Shown here piece by piece: positions 35,095-50,788 of a stretch of 64,000 bases of DNA (the stretch's first letter is position 1; every line of letters begins with the position of its first letter). The stretch covers positions 62,001-126,000 of the forward strand of contig MU001690.1 in the NCBI GenBank assembly GCA_010093515.1, read 5' to 3'. A program made the translations under genes and the position numbers. The DNA comes from Lineolata rhizophorae (Eukaryota; Ascomycota; Dothideomycetes; Lineolatales; Lineolataceae). Under the pieces are notes generated by a model. The model was not told the DNA's origin and made no database searches. It saw only the letters and a program-made list of their open reading frames with translations.

Positions 35095-37979
35095 CTTGGC
35101 GAGCTTTTGGACTGGTATGCGGGAAAGACTGAAACCGGCGAAGGGACGATGGATTCGATGAGGGTGGGCCGTTCAACGGCCGGGGAAAAAGGTGAGGCCA
35201 GGCGCCCTCGACCTGTCGAAAGGAAAGACTGCGGTGAGGCTGGAGAGAACGTAAAGCGGGATGCCGCGAAAGCAGTGAGAGCGCCAGCGACTCTCACTGC
35301 AAAAGGAGCAGACCCGCGTACAGTCGCGCAGAGGCGAAGGGAAAGAGGACAAGAAAAGGCCACTATACACAGAAGAGAAGGACGAGGAGAGAAGGAGACG
35401 GCAAAGCCAAGCAAAAGCGAAATGGGGACATGATGGGCATTAACAGAGCGTGCAAGGGACCCACTATGGCTGGGGGCGGATCATGAGAGGTGGCTGCTTC
35501 ATGAGGCGTTTCAGGTCCGTGGCAGGTCGGAGGTCGCAGCGCAGCGGGTCGACGGGCCTGGCGCTTCGCGAGAGGGCGAGAGGGCTGCGCTCCGCGACCG
35601 TGCGTGCCGCGGCAAGCCGACGGATCCGCTACAGAAGTCGGTGCCGGCGGCCAGAACACATTGGGCGCCTCGTTACGAAGACTCAGGAGCGTTGATGTAT
35701 CCAACTACCTACACATGTGCGAGACTGAAGCCTATAGGACCCAGCAACAGGTTGGATGGACGGGGAATCAGGGATTCTTGGGGGCGAATGGTCGGCGGCG
35801 AGTGGTCAGCGGCGGGTGGCCGACTCCCTACCGGCGCCAGGAAGGGGCGACCCAGGCGCCAAGCGTCGGCCGAGGACGGCAGCTTCTGATTGGCCGCGCC
35901 GCAAGCTTTCAATTGTAGCCCGTTGTAGGCGGGGAGAAGGGAAGGATCTGCCGGTACATCCGCTACCACGTAAGAGTTTTCAACGCGAAGTTCGAGCCGA
36001 AGGGAAATCGCTAAGGCACTAGGATAGTACTACGTACAGGTATCTGCCAAGTACCGGAATGTGCGCAGTATAGACATCTACCGCGTATGTACGTACCTAC
36101 CTCCCTACGTATGCAACAGTTGCGCCAACGCCGGACGGTAGCACTCGAGTGCCACCGCAGGTACTAACGTGCTCACATGCTTCAGCGGACTGAAGGTGGA
36201 AGCCTTCATCCAGGCCGGGGCTCTTGCGCTACGGTCCCTGCTGAATGCAGCAGCTGAGTTGCCTCATCGGGGCCAGCTCGCCAGGCGGAGCCCGGTGAAG
36301 CCAGGGGACGGGTGGAGGTAGGTGCAACCAGCGCCAAATCACGTGCGCTGCGGCACTGCAGCGCACCTTGAGCGGCGTCGGGCCAATGGCGGGGCGCGCG
36401 CAAGGGAGGAGCGAGACCCACTCGCGTCGGCGGTTCGCCGTCAGGCGGCCGAGATTGGCACGCCGGCCCCGTGGTCCCGCGCTCGCTTGCCGCTTGCGCC
36501 ACTGCGCGGAGTCCAAGATAAGGCAAGGCATGTAGCTGCTCTACCAGCAGCACGTATGTACCTGGGTAGGCACCTAGGTGGGTACCTACTTTTTCCAAGT
36601 GTGAAGTAGACTATTGTACGTAGTACGGATGTACTTCGAGGCACTGCGGCTGCCTTGGCTTGACACTCTGGTGGCCGCGTCGCTCGAACGAAAGACGTCG
36701 AGGGACACCGGGGGGCAGCGATGGGAACCCGGGCGGGCAGGCCGCAGACGGCGCGACCGGGGCTGGGGGGCGGGGGAGTGCGACCAACCGCAGGGCCCGG
36801 CCGCCAGGAGACCGCTAAAAGCCGAATACAGCCCCGTCCGCACCCCCGTTCTCACCTTCCCCAAACTTTCCTTCGCTTTGCCTCTCTGAGCGACAGCCTC
36901 GCACGCTGTGCCCTGGCGCGCCCTCCCAAGCGCACGCCCGACTCTGCCTTCACTCTCCCCGGTCGCGTCGCCGCCTGCGCTGTGCCCGCGAGCGGTTCGC
37001 AGGGCCGCTCTTTTTGCAGCCAGTCTGCACACGGCTAAGTAAGCAAGCCTACCTCCTCCCAAAACGCCCGGCCGCCACTCCATCACGGGACTCGCGCTAC
37101 TCCACCCGCTGCTCTCTGCTCGGCGTGCTGGACGGGGTGACCGGCTGCCCGCTGCCGGCATGCGCCAGTAACAAAACGCTAGCAAGAGTTAGTGCTCACT
37201 TTGGACTCCCCCCCTCCCGGTTCCCTGACCCTGGCGGGCTCTGGTGCCGGCCAAATGCTTTTCCTGCCTCCGCCCGCCCACGCCTCCCCCACCTAGCAAC
37301 AACAAACCCCCCCACCCCCTTTTCCCCCGGGCCAGGCGCAGCGTCGACTCGACGACTCGACGCAAGGCGCTCGATCGGGGGGGAGGAAGTGGGAGGGAGG
37401 GGGGGAGAGGCAGGTGCGGCGGCCGCTCGGCGCGAAATAGCAAGGGTCCGGGGCGCAGTCGCGATGGGAGCGACGAGAGCCCCGGCGACGGCGGTGTCCG
37501 GGCGCAGTCGCCGACGGCGACGTGGTGGGTGGTGGTGGCAGCGGTGGTGGTGGAGGGCGCGCCCGCCGCCCTCGCCCTGCCCGGGGCCCGCTGCGTGCGA
37601 CGCCCGCGCTCCCGCGCCTCGGCCGCCCGCTGCCGCTGCTGGCTGCTGCCCTTCCCCTTCCTTGCATTGCTGACCAGCCGCTCCGCAGTCTGTCCTGCCC
37701 AACGCATCCCTCTGCTCCAGCTGGGCTTTGCCGGATTCATCCTTAACATCGCCTGCTTAGGGCTGCGTGCGCGCGCGCTCGTCGACCTGCCATTTGCCGC
37801 TCCGCCCGCGCCCCGAGCCTCGCTGCCGGGCCGTCCGCCGCCCGCCCTCCTCTAAGTTCCCAACCGGTAAGTCCCCACACGCCAGGCTCGCCCGCCCGCA
37901 AAGAGTAAGGTCGAACCAGTATACCCAAACAGTCATAACCTCTTTCATCCGCCGCGACCACCGACCCTCCTCTCCCGCC
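35095..37979. other. 2.9 kb gene-free GC-rich stretch upstream of MCM1
   Basis: No domain-bearing frame. The distal part is the tetraspanin promoter; the proximal 1.3 kb (about 36.6-37.98 kb) is strongly GC-rich with long accidental frames on both strands and probably includes the promoter and a long 5' leader of MCM1. ACCTAGGT and TACGTA palindromes occur near 36090-36110 and 36570. Confidence 0.45.
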
Positions 37980-39113
37980 ATGGCGAGTGAGATCACCGAC
38001 CACGACCAGAACGCCTCGCCCTCCGCGCAGGATGACCAGGGCAACGGCAATGGCGCCCTCGCCCAGCAACCCGATGCCAATCGCGGCATAAAGCGCCAGC
38101 GCCCGTCCGCCGCCGACGACGATGACGACGACGAGGACAAGCCCGGCCGTGAGCGCCGCAAAATCGAGATCAAGTTCATCCAGGACAAGTCGCGCAGGCA
38201 CATAACCTTTTCGAAGCGCAAGGCCGGCATCATGAAGAAGGTGAGGCGCGCCTCCACCCACGCCCCGCTCGCACGTTCCCGTCGGCATTCTTTTCGCTCT
38301 TCGTTCAATCCCTCGCCGCCGCCGGCTGTTGTTGTTACCACCGTGCGCGCGCGCGCGCGCGCGCGCGCGCGCGCGCCTTGTCGCAACAGCATCGCGTCGC
38401 ACCACGGCCCCCCCCGCACAGCTCCTTTTTTTTTTCTAGGCCACTATCTGACCATTGTTATTAATGCGTTCGCCAGGCGTACGAGCTCTCGGTCCTGACG
38501 GGGACTCAGGTTCTGCTCCTCGTCGTCTCCGAGACCGGGCTCGTCTACACCTTCACCACGCCGAAGCTCCAGCCCCTCGTCACCAAACCGGAAGGCAAGA
38601 ATTTAATTCAGGTGCGTCGGTTGCTTTGACGATTTCTTATCTTCTTTGCTCATTGCGCGCCTTGGGCCGCATACTGTCCTTCCCGTGGCCTAGCATAACG
38701 CCCTGGCTTCGAACGTCTTTCGGCCGTCGTTCTGCGCAAACTGATACAATCGACCGGTGGAAGGCCTCCCTTCACGTCTTGTCTCGTCTCCTGTCTTGGC
38801 TAGCTGCGGTTGCTAACTGTCAGGCATCTTGCAGGCGTGCCTCAATGCTCCTGATCCGACTTCGGGCAACGAGAACGGTGTCGATGGCGAAAATGCCGTT
38901 GAGTCTCCCGAAGAAGCTTCTCACCCTCAGGTGCCTGCTGGCCAACCTGGAATGCCGCGCAATGCTGGAATGCCACCTACTTACGCCATGACTCCGGAGC
39001 AGGCCATGCAGTATCAAAGCTACCTGCAGCATCAGCAGCAGCAACAGGCCACGGGCCAATATCCGGGGATGGCGCCCCAGCAGCGTATGCCCACGCACCC
39101 ACAACATCAATGA
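37980..39113 (+). CDS. MCM1: MADS-box transcription factor MCM1
   Basis: Exons are 37980-38240, 38477-38611 and 38835-39113, encoding 224 aa. The SRF-type MADS domain starts at about residue 57 (RERRKIEIKFIQDKSRRH, then ITFSKRKAGIMKK) and continues across intron 1 with AYELSVLTGTQVLLLVVSETGLVYTFTTP. An acidic run (DDDDDDED) precedes it. The C-terminus is Gln/Pro-rich and likely activating. Mcm1 binds CArG-like sites and works with cofactors in mating, cell cycle and development. Intron 1 splits the MADS box at KK/AYELS, the usual fungal position, and contains a 16-unit GC repeat plus C and T homopolymers. The start is the only ATG before the domain with a good fungal context (GCCATGG). Confidence 0.95.
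38345..38376. repeat. (GC)16 dinucleotide run in MCM1 intron 1
   Basis: An uninterrupted alternating G-C tract of 32 bases in the first intron. Such alternating purine-pyrimidine DNA can adopt the left-handed Z form and is rare in repeats of fungal genomes. Confidence 0.95.
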
Positions 39114-40164
39114 GGGACAAATGCCGAGGCAGCTTGTTGTCTCTTTCCAAGATATTTGATGAACAAAACGGTGGCTGCATGTGCATTCTGTTCCCCTGCA
39201 CACACGCTTTTAATTTGGGGCTGCTGGCGCGTCTTGTTTCTTAAAAGGTGACGATCTGCGCAGGAAGGGAGTTTAGGATGTTCAGTTGCTTGTGTGTATG
39301 TGCTAAAGGCCTGAACCACTGCACTCGGGATTTTCCCTTTCTTTCCTTTCGCCGTTCCTACGTTGAGGCATATTTGCCCAACTGGCTGTATTGTCTTTTT
39401 TTTTTTTCCTTTATGTTCAACTCTCCCGGTTCCCTTCAAAAACTTCTTTGCTCTTCCCCTTTTGCCCATTCCATCCCTGGATGACTTGAACGAAGTTGTT
39501 GTTCTTGAGTCCAGGTTCCGATGTTGCGCGTCCAAGCCAAGCGGGATGGTTTGATCGGTATGTTCTTAAGAAGTAGGGTAGGGCTGAGGGAATGGATGCT
39601 GGGAGCTAGGATCCTCTGGATGGTCGGGTCATGTGAAGTAGGCTGGGTTGCGAATCCGGGAATTAAGTAGTAGTCACGTAGGTCACGAAATGGTGGGCGA
39701 TGGGCTGTTAAAGTAGGTAGGTGTAATGTTCTCGGTTGGCGGACTGCAGATATGCGGACCATCCTCCGTGGCAAGGTTCAATACCCGAATAACACTTAAT
39801 AAGTGCAGGGGACTGACTGACTGGCGGGTTTGAAAGCATTGTGTTTTGTTTGGTTGGCTTGTCAATGGTTAAATGGCTTGTATATCAAGCCTTGATTCCG
39901 TGTCTAGTCCCTCTGTATGGCGAATTTCAAGTCCCGCGTTCGCCTGGAATATATCTCTTGAATGCTGTAGTCCATGCAAGGTCAATTGCCCTACCGTGCT
40001 CTCTCTCTCTCGACGCCTGGGATCTGCAAGTTTGCTTGTTGAACTTAGACCCAATATTCATAGGTTCCTAGGCTTGCAGACTACCGTAACCCCGTACTTA
40101 CAGCTGTGGAGCGGGAAAATTACGTCATGCATGATCGTATTATTTCTTCGCCAAGGCACCATAG
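39114..40164. other. MCM1 downstream region, no gene seen
   Basis: About 1 kb of lower-GC sequence with a T homopolymer near 39397-39408, leading into the first repeat island. No coding signal recognised. Confidence 0.45.
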
Positions 40165-40335
40165 TGTAGCAGGGTAGAGCACTTTACCTAGGACCAACAC
40201 CTAAAGAACAAAGGAAGCGTCACGTCTTCACTGCTTTACAGCATCATGTAGTCTAGTTCAGAGAGGCACCGTTGCTTACTAACTAACTTTTGGTAATGAG
40301 AAGAGGAAAAGACAAGAAAGGGGCAGAGGAAAGCC

Positions 40336-40377
<42 letters not shown>

Positions 40378-40531
40378 GCCAAGGCAACTTGACTTGTGCG
40401 TGTTGAATGATTGTTGTGTACAGGGGAAGAGAAACCCAACCTACTTAAAAAAAAAAAAAAGGTCACGTGCAACTGGGAAAACAAACTGCCAAAAAGGGGC
40501 GTTAGGGGTGGTGCCGCCCTACTCTACTACA
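40165..40531 (+). repeat. Family A MITE-like element, copy A1
   Basis: 367 bp, starting TGTAGCAGGGTAGAGCAC and ending ...CTACTCTACTACA, which are imperfect inverted copies of each other. Shared blocks are TTTACCTAGGACCAACAC near the start, an ACTAACTTTTGG box, a GT microsatellite (15 units at 40339-40368), the E-box TCACGTG and a GC-rich box GCCGCCCTACTCTAC. A TA lies near the left end; the right end has no clear TA. No coding capacity. Confidence 0.85.
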
Positions 40532-40569
40532 ACAGTAGTTGCAACTGTATAACTATTATTCACAAATGC

Positions 40570-41605
40570 AGGTATATCCCCACAAAGGGGTAGAGTTAAC
40601 CTTATTGGGGGTTCGGGTTAGGTTCCTCCTGAAGGTCTAGCATAATCCCATTGGGGGTGGGGGGAGATTTTTTTTTAAAAACTAGATAGGGTGGGACTTT
40701 AGGATTATATTAAAAGCTATACCCCTTCTAAGGAACTTGAATATAACCGTACTATTGCAGCAGGGCAGAGCACTTTACCTAGGACCAACACTTAAAGAAC
40801 AAAAGAAGAGACACGTCTTCACGGCATCGTGTATTCGAGTTCGAGGAGACACCATCGTTTTTACTAGCTAACTTTTGGATAAGGGGAAAGAAAATCAAAG
40901 AAAAGCAAAAGAAAAGCTCTTGGTGTGTGTGTATAGCAAAGGCAAGTTGAATAGTGTGTGTGTGTGTGTGTGTGTGTTCGTGTGTTAAGTGAAGGAATGG
41001 GTGAATGTCTCTGCACGTGGGGGAGAAAAACCTAACACATATAAAGGGAAAGAAATCACGTGCAGTTGGGGAGAAAGAAACTGAAAAAGGTGTGTTAGGG
41101 GTGGCGCCGCCCTGCTCTACTGCACTATACTATAAAATTTTTTCTAATACTAAGGCCTTGCTCTAATAGAAATCCAAACCTTAGCTTACTAGGCCTAATC
41201 CTACCCTGTTAGGGTTTATGTTGGGTTTCTCCCCTTAAGGTTTGGCGTAGTCCTATTTACGGTAAGGCAGGGTGGAATTTTTAACTTATATAATATGTAT
41301 TCTAAGACTATAGTCTATAATAGAGTAGGGTAAGGTCGGGATAGGGTCTATTAGGTCGGGGTTTAGATTTCTATTAGGGCAAGATCTTAGTATTAGAAAT
41401 GGGTTTTTACAGTATAGTATAGTTATATTTAAGCCCTTTAGAAAGTGTGTAGCTTATAATATAATCCTAAAATTCTACCCTATCTAGGTCTTAAAATAAG
41501 CTCCCCCTACCCCCGATGGGATTATGCCAAACCTTCAGGAGGAACCTAACCTGAACCCCCAAAAGGGTCAACTCTGCCCCTGTGTGGGCCATACTCTAGA
41601 CTCTG
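40570..41605. repeat. Foldback-like inverted-repeat element (family B/C) split by copy A2
   Basis: The arm at about 40570-40755 plus 41125-41210 is inverted relative to about 41340-41605. Shared blocks include the stretch with GGGTTAGGTTCCTCC, the box GATAGGGTGGGACTTTAGG, and TTCTAATACTAAG with AATAGAAATC. Once copy A2 (40756-41124) is removed the arms are each about 260-270 bp, around a spacer of roughly 130 bp that itself holds a partial further B arm (about 41205-41300). Differences between arms look mainly like C/T and G/A transitions. No open frame survives. Confidence 0.7.
40756..41124 (+). repeat. Family A MITE-like element, copy A2, nested
   Basis: 369 bp, the same layout as A1 with a GT-rich patch near 40958-40976 and CACGTG twice. 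It sits inside the left arm of a foldback element. Comparing with the uninterrupted right arm suggests an empty site reading GTACTATACTATA and a target duplication of TA (or CTAT). Confidence 0.82.
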
Positions 41606-41976
41606 CACACCCGTCGATGCCTCGGGGGGCTCTACACTTTTGTTACCACGTTTCCATCGCAGAACAGCATGTTGCTTTTTGTTGGCTTGGTAGCAAATAT
41701 ACATATATACAGTCAAATTCTCGCCAACGAATAGATTATATAGCATAGTCCCCGTAGTTCTAGTCCTCGATACAACATAAGCTGGCTAGCCTGCCTTGCG
41801 CACTTAACATCACACAGCCTCATGATATGATTGAAAGTGAGAAACATCGGTCCCCCACCGTTAGCAACTATCCCACCTCTCATATCATGTTGTTAGACGA
41901 ATCTACGCGACTAAGCACGCGTGGTAGTCCGCTTCAAGTGGAATCGACCAATCAATCAATTCGGTTGCTCTAGACT
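41606..41976. other. Tail of first repeat island and arg-6 downstream region
   Basis: 371 bases with no gene seen; presumably the 3' untranslated region of the - strand arginine gene follows its stop at 41977. Confidence 0.45.
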
Positions 41977-46184
<4,208 letters not shown>

Positions 46185-46981
46185 CTAACGAGTGGCGACA
46201 ACTAAAAGCTCGAGGTTAGCACCATCTGCAATCCACCGTCCCACATGTGAGCAGACATTTGCTTACCAGAAGGCACGATGATGATAACAAGCAGGATTAT
46301 GATGCCAACAATAAGGCACATGCGCATTTTCATGTCCTTCCACCACATCTGCTTACGCACGCGATTGGCGCCGCGGCGGAATCCCTGGGCAGAAACGGCC
46401 AGATTGTCCGTTTTGTCTTGCAGAGAGTCAAGTCGAGCGCCACGTTCGGAGACTTTATTGATATTGTCGCGCATTATTCCGACGGTACTATCGATTTCCT
46501 ACAAGAGCGAAAGGTTTTTTAGCCATCTGCGACACAAACGCTGCCTCTAGCATGTTCAAGTCGAGCTCTTTTGACGCCGAATAAATCGCCATGCGTGGCA
46601 TGCATCCAAGCGACAACTGCCATGTTCAAGCCCGTGGAGTCCAGAACCTGCGGCAAAAAGGAGCATAGAACGGCGACGAATGCAATTCAAGGCATTCCCA
46701 AGAATGGCAATGGCGAAGGCGCGCAGAATGCGAAGGAGCTGCGTGATCGCGAACGCCGCGCCCGCGAGAGCGCAGCACGCTTACGGGGAGCCAAAAATGG
46801 CGAGGTAACGCCCAAGACGCTCCGGGCGAGCCTGGCTGGAAGCACAGAGAAAGAGAGAGACAAAACGTACCGCCTGGAGAGCAGCAGTGCGATGGTTGCC
46901 ATCTTGGCCGGCGCTTCCGCCAGCGTTGTTGTTGGCGCCCGAGGGGATGTAGGGGTCGTAGGGCTGGTCACGGTCGGCCAT
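46185..46981 (-). CDS. SNC1: Synaptobrevin v-SNARE SNC1
   Basis: Exons on the - strand are 46981-46871, 46498-46267 and 46201-46185, encoding 119 aa. Snc1 is the R-SNARE on exocytic vesicles that pairs with Sso and Sec9 at the plasma membrane. A short disordered N-terminus (YDPYIPSG) precedes the R-SNARE helix ([20 protein letters not shown], with the zero-layer Arg in [14 protein letters not shown]), then a basic juxtamembrane segment with WWK and a C-terminal membrane anchor of about 20 hydrophobic residues. The last exon is 17 nt and supplies VATR and the stop; a GCTAAC branch point sits before its TAG acceptor. The first intron is 372 nt, much longer than others here. Cargo links it functionally to CHS5 at the window start, but the genes are 44 kb apart. 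Confidence 0.95.
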
Positions 46982-48502
46982 GGCTGCGCGAGCACGAGCG
47001 GCGATGCGACGTTAGAAAATAGGGAATGTACGCGAGGGCGCGGCTGGGCGGGTGGGCACTGGTGATGGCGACGGGGTTGCGGTCGTCGAGGGTGGGATGC
47101 TCTGCAAGAGAAAGATGGCGGAGGTCGTGAGGGTTGACGGGTGTTGGAGAGGGAAGGGCGATGGCGGCGGGCGGGATCGGCGAGAGCGTTACGTGACTTG
47201 CTCGGCACGAGCCTGAGGTGAGCCTTTTGAGAAGGCCCCAGCCCGCCGAGGCTGGGGGCCCGCGGGCGGCGGTGGCGCTCGGCGACCAGCGCGCCCGCCT
47301 CCGGCCACCGTGACCCGGCCTGAAAGGGGAGTGCCGCGCGGGCGATTGCATGCCACCGGGGCTGGGATCTGAACGATACATACTGCCACAGGCGGATTGC
47401 TGCTACCTGCCTACGTCGTAGAGGCACACAACGACGGTCCGAGAGACGGGCGGACGGTCCAGGGGTTTGAGAGACAGGCAGCCCAGACCACAACTGAGGG
47501 TGGTGTCTTGCGCCCACGACAAGACAAGTCCGCGCCGGCGCACTCCGCGTCACGGCTCCCTACGGTACGGTACAGTGGACGTCTGCCTTGGTACAAGTGG
47601 CAGCGGAGGTACGGAGTACTACGTAGGTTTTGATTTCTGAATTTGGAATGCCTGTTCCGTAGCCAGAGATCGTCAAATCGCAAGACCACTCCTACGGTAC
47701 ATGACCGGAACCCAGCAAGTGACCATTTTTCTCTCTTTTTCCCATTTCCTTTCGGCAGTGGACGGGAGGATACCTGGGCACCTAGGTATAACTGGGGACG
47801 GAGGGGGGGGGATACGTAATCGGGGCGGCTGAAGCACTCACGAAACGCGCAGCGCGCAGCTTTGTCGCCACCGGGCTGCTTTGTCAAAGGGCGCCGGAGG
47901 GTGGTTGGCGGGGGCATGCGGTTGCCCCTCGTAATACGCGCAAACACCCCCCGGGGGCCCGGCTCTGGCAGGGCGCCGATCGGGGCCTGCGGGTCGCTGC
48001 TCGCTGCTCGCTGCTGCGCCCCGCCGCGCCAACTAACCCCTGGGCGAAAACCAGGCACGGCAGGCCTCCGCCTGCGAGCAGCGGCAGCCGCCAATACGCG
48101 CAGCCCTTTCTCCCTCGCTGGCTACGTCGTCTCCCGCCAGCTTCACTCCCACACCCGCGCCCGCCTGCACACGCTCTCTACCTCGCCCGCGGCCTTCTCT
48201 CTGCGACCTCTGCTCGCGCCGCGCATCTCGATCGCGACGCCGCCCGCCGCAGTCCCGGAGCGCTCGCTTTGTCCCGCCTGCCGCCGCGACGCGACGACTC
48301 CTCTCGTTTCAGCGCCCGCGTCGCTGCTTCTCCTTGCGATTCGGCCGTCAGTCCTTCGAAAACCAACCCTCCACTTTCGCTCCGCATCATACCGCCAAGT
48401 CCAGGGCTACTTCGCCAAAAGTGTACGACGCTGGCCGTTGACCCACCTCCCTGCCTCTCCTCGTGAATTTTCCGTGCCGCCCATCGACTCCCTTCCTCCG
48501 CG
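46982..48502. promoter_or_regulatory. Divergent GC-rich promoter region between SNC1 and the GH76 gene
   Basis: 1.5 kb between two divergent start codons. The half next to the GH76 gene is a C-rich, pyrimidine-biased leader typical of highly expressed fungal genes. The nonamer TACGGAGTA (47610-47618) and ACCTAGGT (about 47780) occur here. Long frames on both strands are composition artefacts. Confidence 0.5.
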
Positions 48503-49995
48503 ATGAAGTTGCTCTGGTCGGGCCATGTCGGGCTCGGCGCCCTGCTGCTGCTGGGGCCGTCATCGGTTCAAGCCATTGATCTGGACTTGAGCTCCACAGG
48601 TACGTCTGCCAGTTGACACACCGGTCCAGCAGCTCCGACCCGTCAGCGCTGACTCGACCGCTTTCTGTTGCTAGACTCCATCAAGCAGGCCGCAAGCACG
48701 ATTGCATACGGCATGGTCTCCTATTACACTGGCAACAGGACCGGCGACGTTCCCGGTAACCTTCCGGACCCTTACTACTGGTGGGAAGCGGGCGCCATGT
48801 TCGGCGCTTTGGTGGACTACTGGTATTACACCGGGGACGACACTTATAACGACATCACCACGCAGGCGCTACTTTTCCAAACCGGTCCGGACAACGACTA
48901 CATGCCCACCAACCAAACCAGGACCCTGGGTAACGACGATCAGGCTTTCTGGGGCATGGCGGCTTTGTCTGCTGCGGAAGTAAAGTATCCAAATCCACCG
49001 GAGGATCAGCCGCAGTGGCTTGCGCTTGCCCAGGCCGTGTTTAACACGCAGGCTGTGCGATGGGATAACCAGACCTGCGGTGGTGGCTTAAAGTGGCAAA
49101 TTTTCCCCTTCAACAATGGCTACAATTACAAGAATACCATTTCGAATGGCTGCTTTTTCAATATTGCAGCACGTCTTGGACGCTATACTGGTAATGATAC
49201 CTACCTAGAATGGGCCGAGACAATGTGGGACTGGGTCTCCGCAATTGGCCTCATGAATGACGAGTATCATTTCTATGACGGCACCGACGACACGATCAAC
49301 TGCACCGAGATCAACCACATCCAGTGGTCGTATAATGCCGGGGTCTACCTGCTTGGTGCAGCCACCATGTGGAATGTTGTAAGTAATATCGTGTTGTGTC
49401 TACCGTTAGCAAAATCTCTAACGTATGTTAGACCGAGTCGGACGTTTGGCGAGAGCGCACGCAAGGTATTCTTGATGGAACAAGCGTGTTCTTCTCCCCA
49501 GATTCGCCGAATGTGATGTACGAGGTGGCTTGCGAGCCGAACGACAAGTGCAACGTAGACCAGCGTTCGTTCAAAGCATACCTCTCCCGTTGGATGGCTG
49601 CTACCACGAAGGTGGCTCCTTGGACAGCGGATTATATCATGCCCAAGTTGCAGACATCTGCTCGAGCCGCCGCACAACAATGCTCTGGCGGGGATGATGG
49701 TCAACAATGCGGTCTACGCTGGACTAACGGGGCCAATTGGGACGGTAGCTTTGGCGTCGGAGAGCAAATGTCAGCTCTTGAAGTCATCCAGTCCAACCTT
49801 ATCAGCAAAGTTTCTGGACCGGTCACGAACGACACTGGCGGCACCAGCCAAGGCGACCCTGCTGCAGGAAGCAACTCCCAGGACACTCCGGTGGTATTGA
49901 ATCAAATCACCACTGGCGACAAAGTCGGAGCCGGCTTTCTTACAACGTTCATCCTTATTGGTATCCTCGGTGGTGCTTGGTGGATGGTTGCTTAG
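48503..49995 (+). CDS. GPI-anchored GH76 mannanase-like protein (DFG5/DCW1 family)
   Basis: Exons are 48503-48599, 48675-49378 and 49432-49995, giving 454 aa. A signal peptide ([18 protein letters not shown], cleavage near VQA-IDL) leads to an alpha/alpha-barrel domain of the endo-alpha-1,6-mannanase type. The catalytic pair lies in [13 protein letters not shown] (D120-D121), with [23 protein letters not shown] and [13 protein letters not shown] as other family blocks. Multiple N-glycosylation sites and paired Cys fit a secreted protein. The C-terminus has a Gly/Ser/Asp spacer and a final hydrophobic stretch ([19 protein letters not shown]), a GPI-addition signal. Dfg5 and Dcw1 are thought to cross-link GPI proteins to wall glucan and are jointly essential in yeast. 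Confidence 0.95.
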
Positions 49996-50788
49996 GTATT
50001 GATCGTAATAGGCATGAACATTGTGTGTTACGGAGAGTCCACTTGCCTCCTGCAGGACGTTATATGCCCTACGGCGCCTTTTGGAGGGGGCATGAAATCG
50101 GTACAAGCGGCAGGCTATGCCATCTAGTAGACCGGCTGCTTATCATGTGTGTGTTTACCATTTCCTTTTTCAGGAACTTGCTTTCTCTATGGATAGTTTC
50201 CTTGGAGTCAGCCAGTGCATTGTACTTTTTGGATCTTTAATCCCGTCTTCTGGCGCGTTTCGGTCATGGGGAGGCTTAACTTACCTACGCATTGCTGTAG
50301 GACGGTTGAATTCAATTACACTCTGAATTTCTATGGTTTCAGAAGTGCCGAGAAGTGATAGTCCCAAACTTCTGGGGTCCTCCCAAGCAGGGCCTTTTGT
50401 ACGGTATGGATGGAACAAGCTTTCACGCCGGGGCGAGGCATTCCCACGTCGCTCCTGGCCCTCAGACGTTCCTAGAAAAAGTGACCGATCCTGGTAAGGG
50501 CGCTTGTCTAAACTCAGGACGGTTGGGCTTCATAAATTGGCCGTTTTAGCTCGCCAGGCCGCCATTGTTGGCAACCTATCATAGCTATATTGGTCTCATG
50601 ATGAGGCAACATTGCTGTGTAGCTAAATTCTTTTATTCAGCGAAGATGGATCCTCGGTATGGTCCACAATGGGTTGGGGTTCCATTGGGGCGACTTTTAC
50701 TGGGGTTAAGGATCTTAGCATCGGGATTAATTAAGGTCCAATTAGTCGTTGAAATTACTACTACCAAACAAGATTTTGGCAGTACATT
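49996..50788. other. GH76 downstream region and start of second repeat island
   Basis: About 790 bases, with GC falling toward the right. No gene seen. The text near 50560-50575 (GTTGGCAACCTATC) resembles part of the hairpin at 50847-50878, suggesting old repeat debris. Confidence 0.4.

Noticed and set aside
37014-37855. Overlapping frames of about 200 codons upstream of MCM1
   Set aside because: They are Pro/Arg-rich artefacts of very GC-rich leader DNA; all reading frames are open here.
46687-47553. 288-codon - strand frame overlapping SNC1 exon 1
   Set aside because: It uses a different frame from the spliced SNC1 model, which reproduces the full R-SNARE; this frame is promoter and leader sequence.
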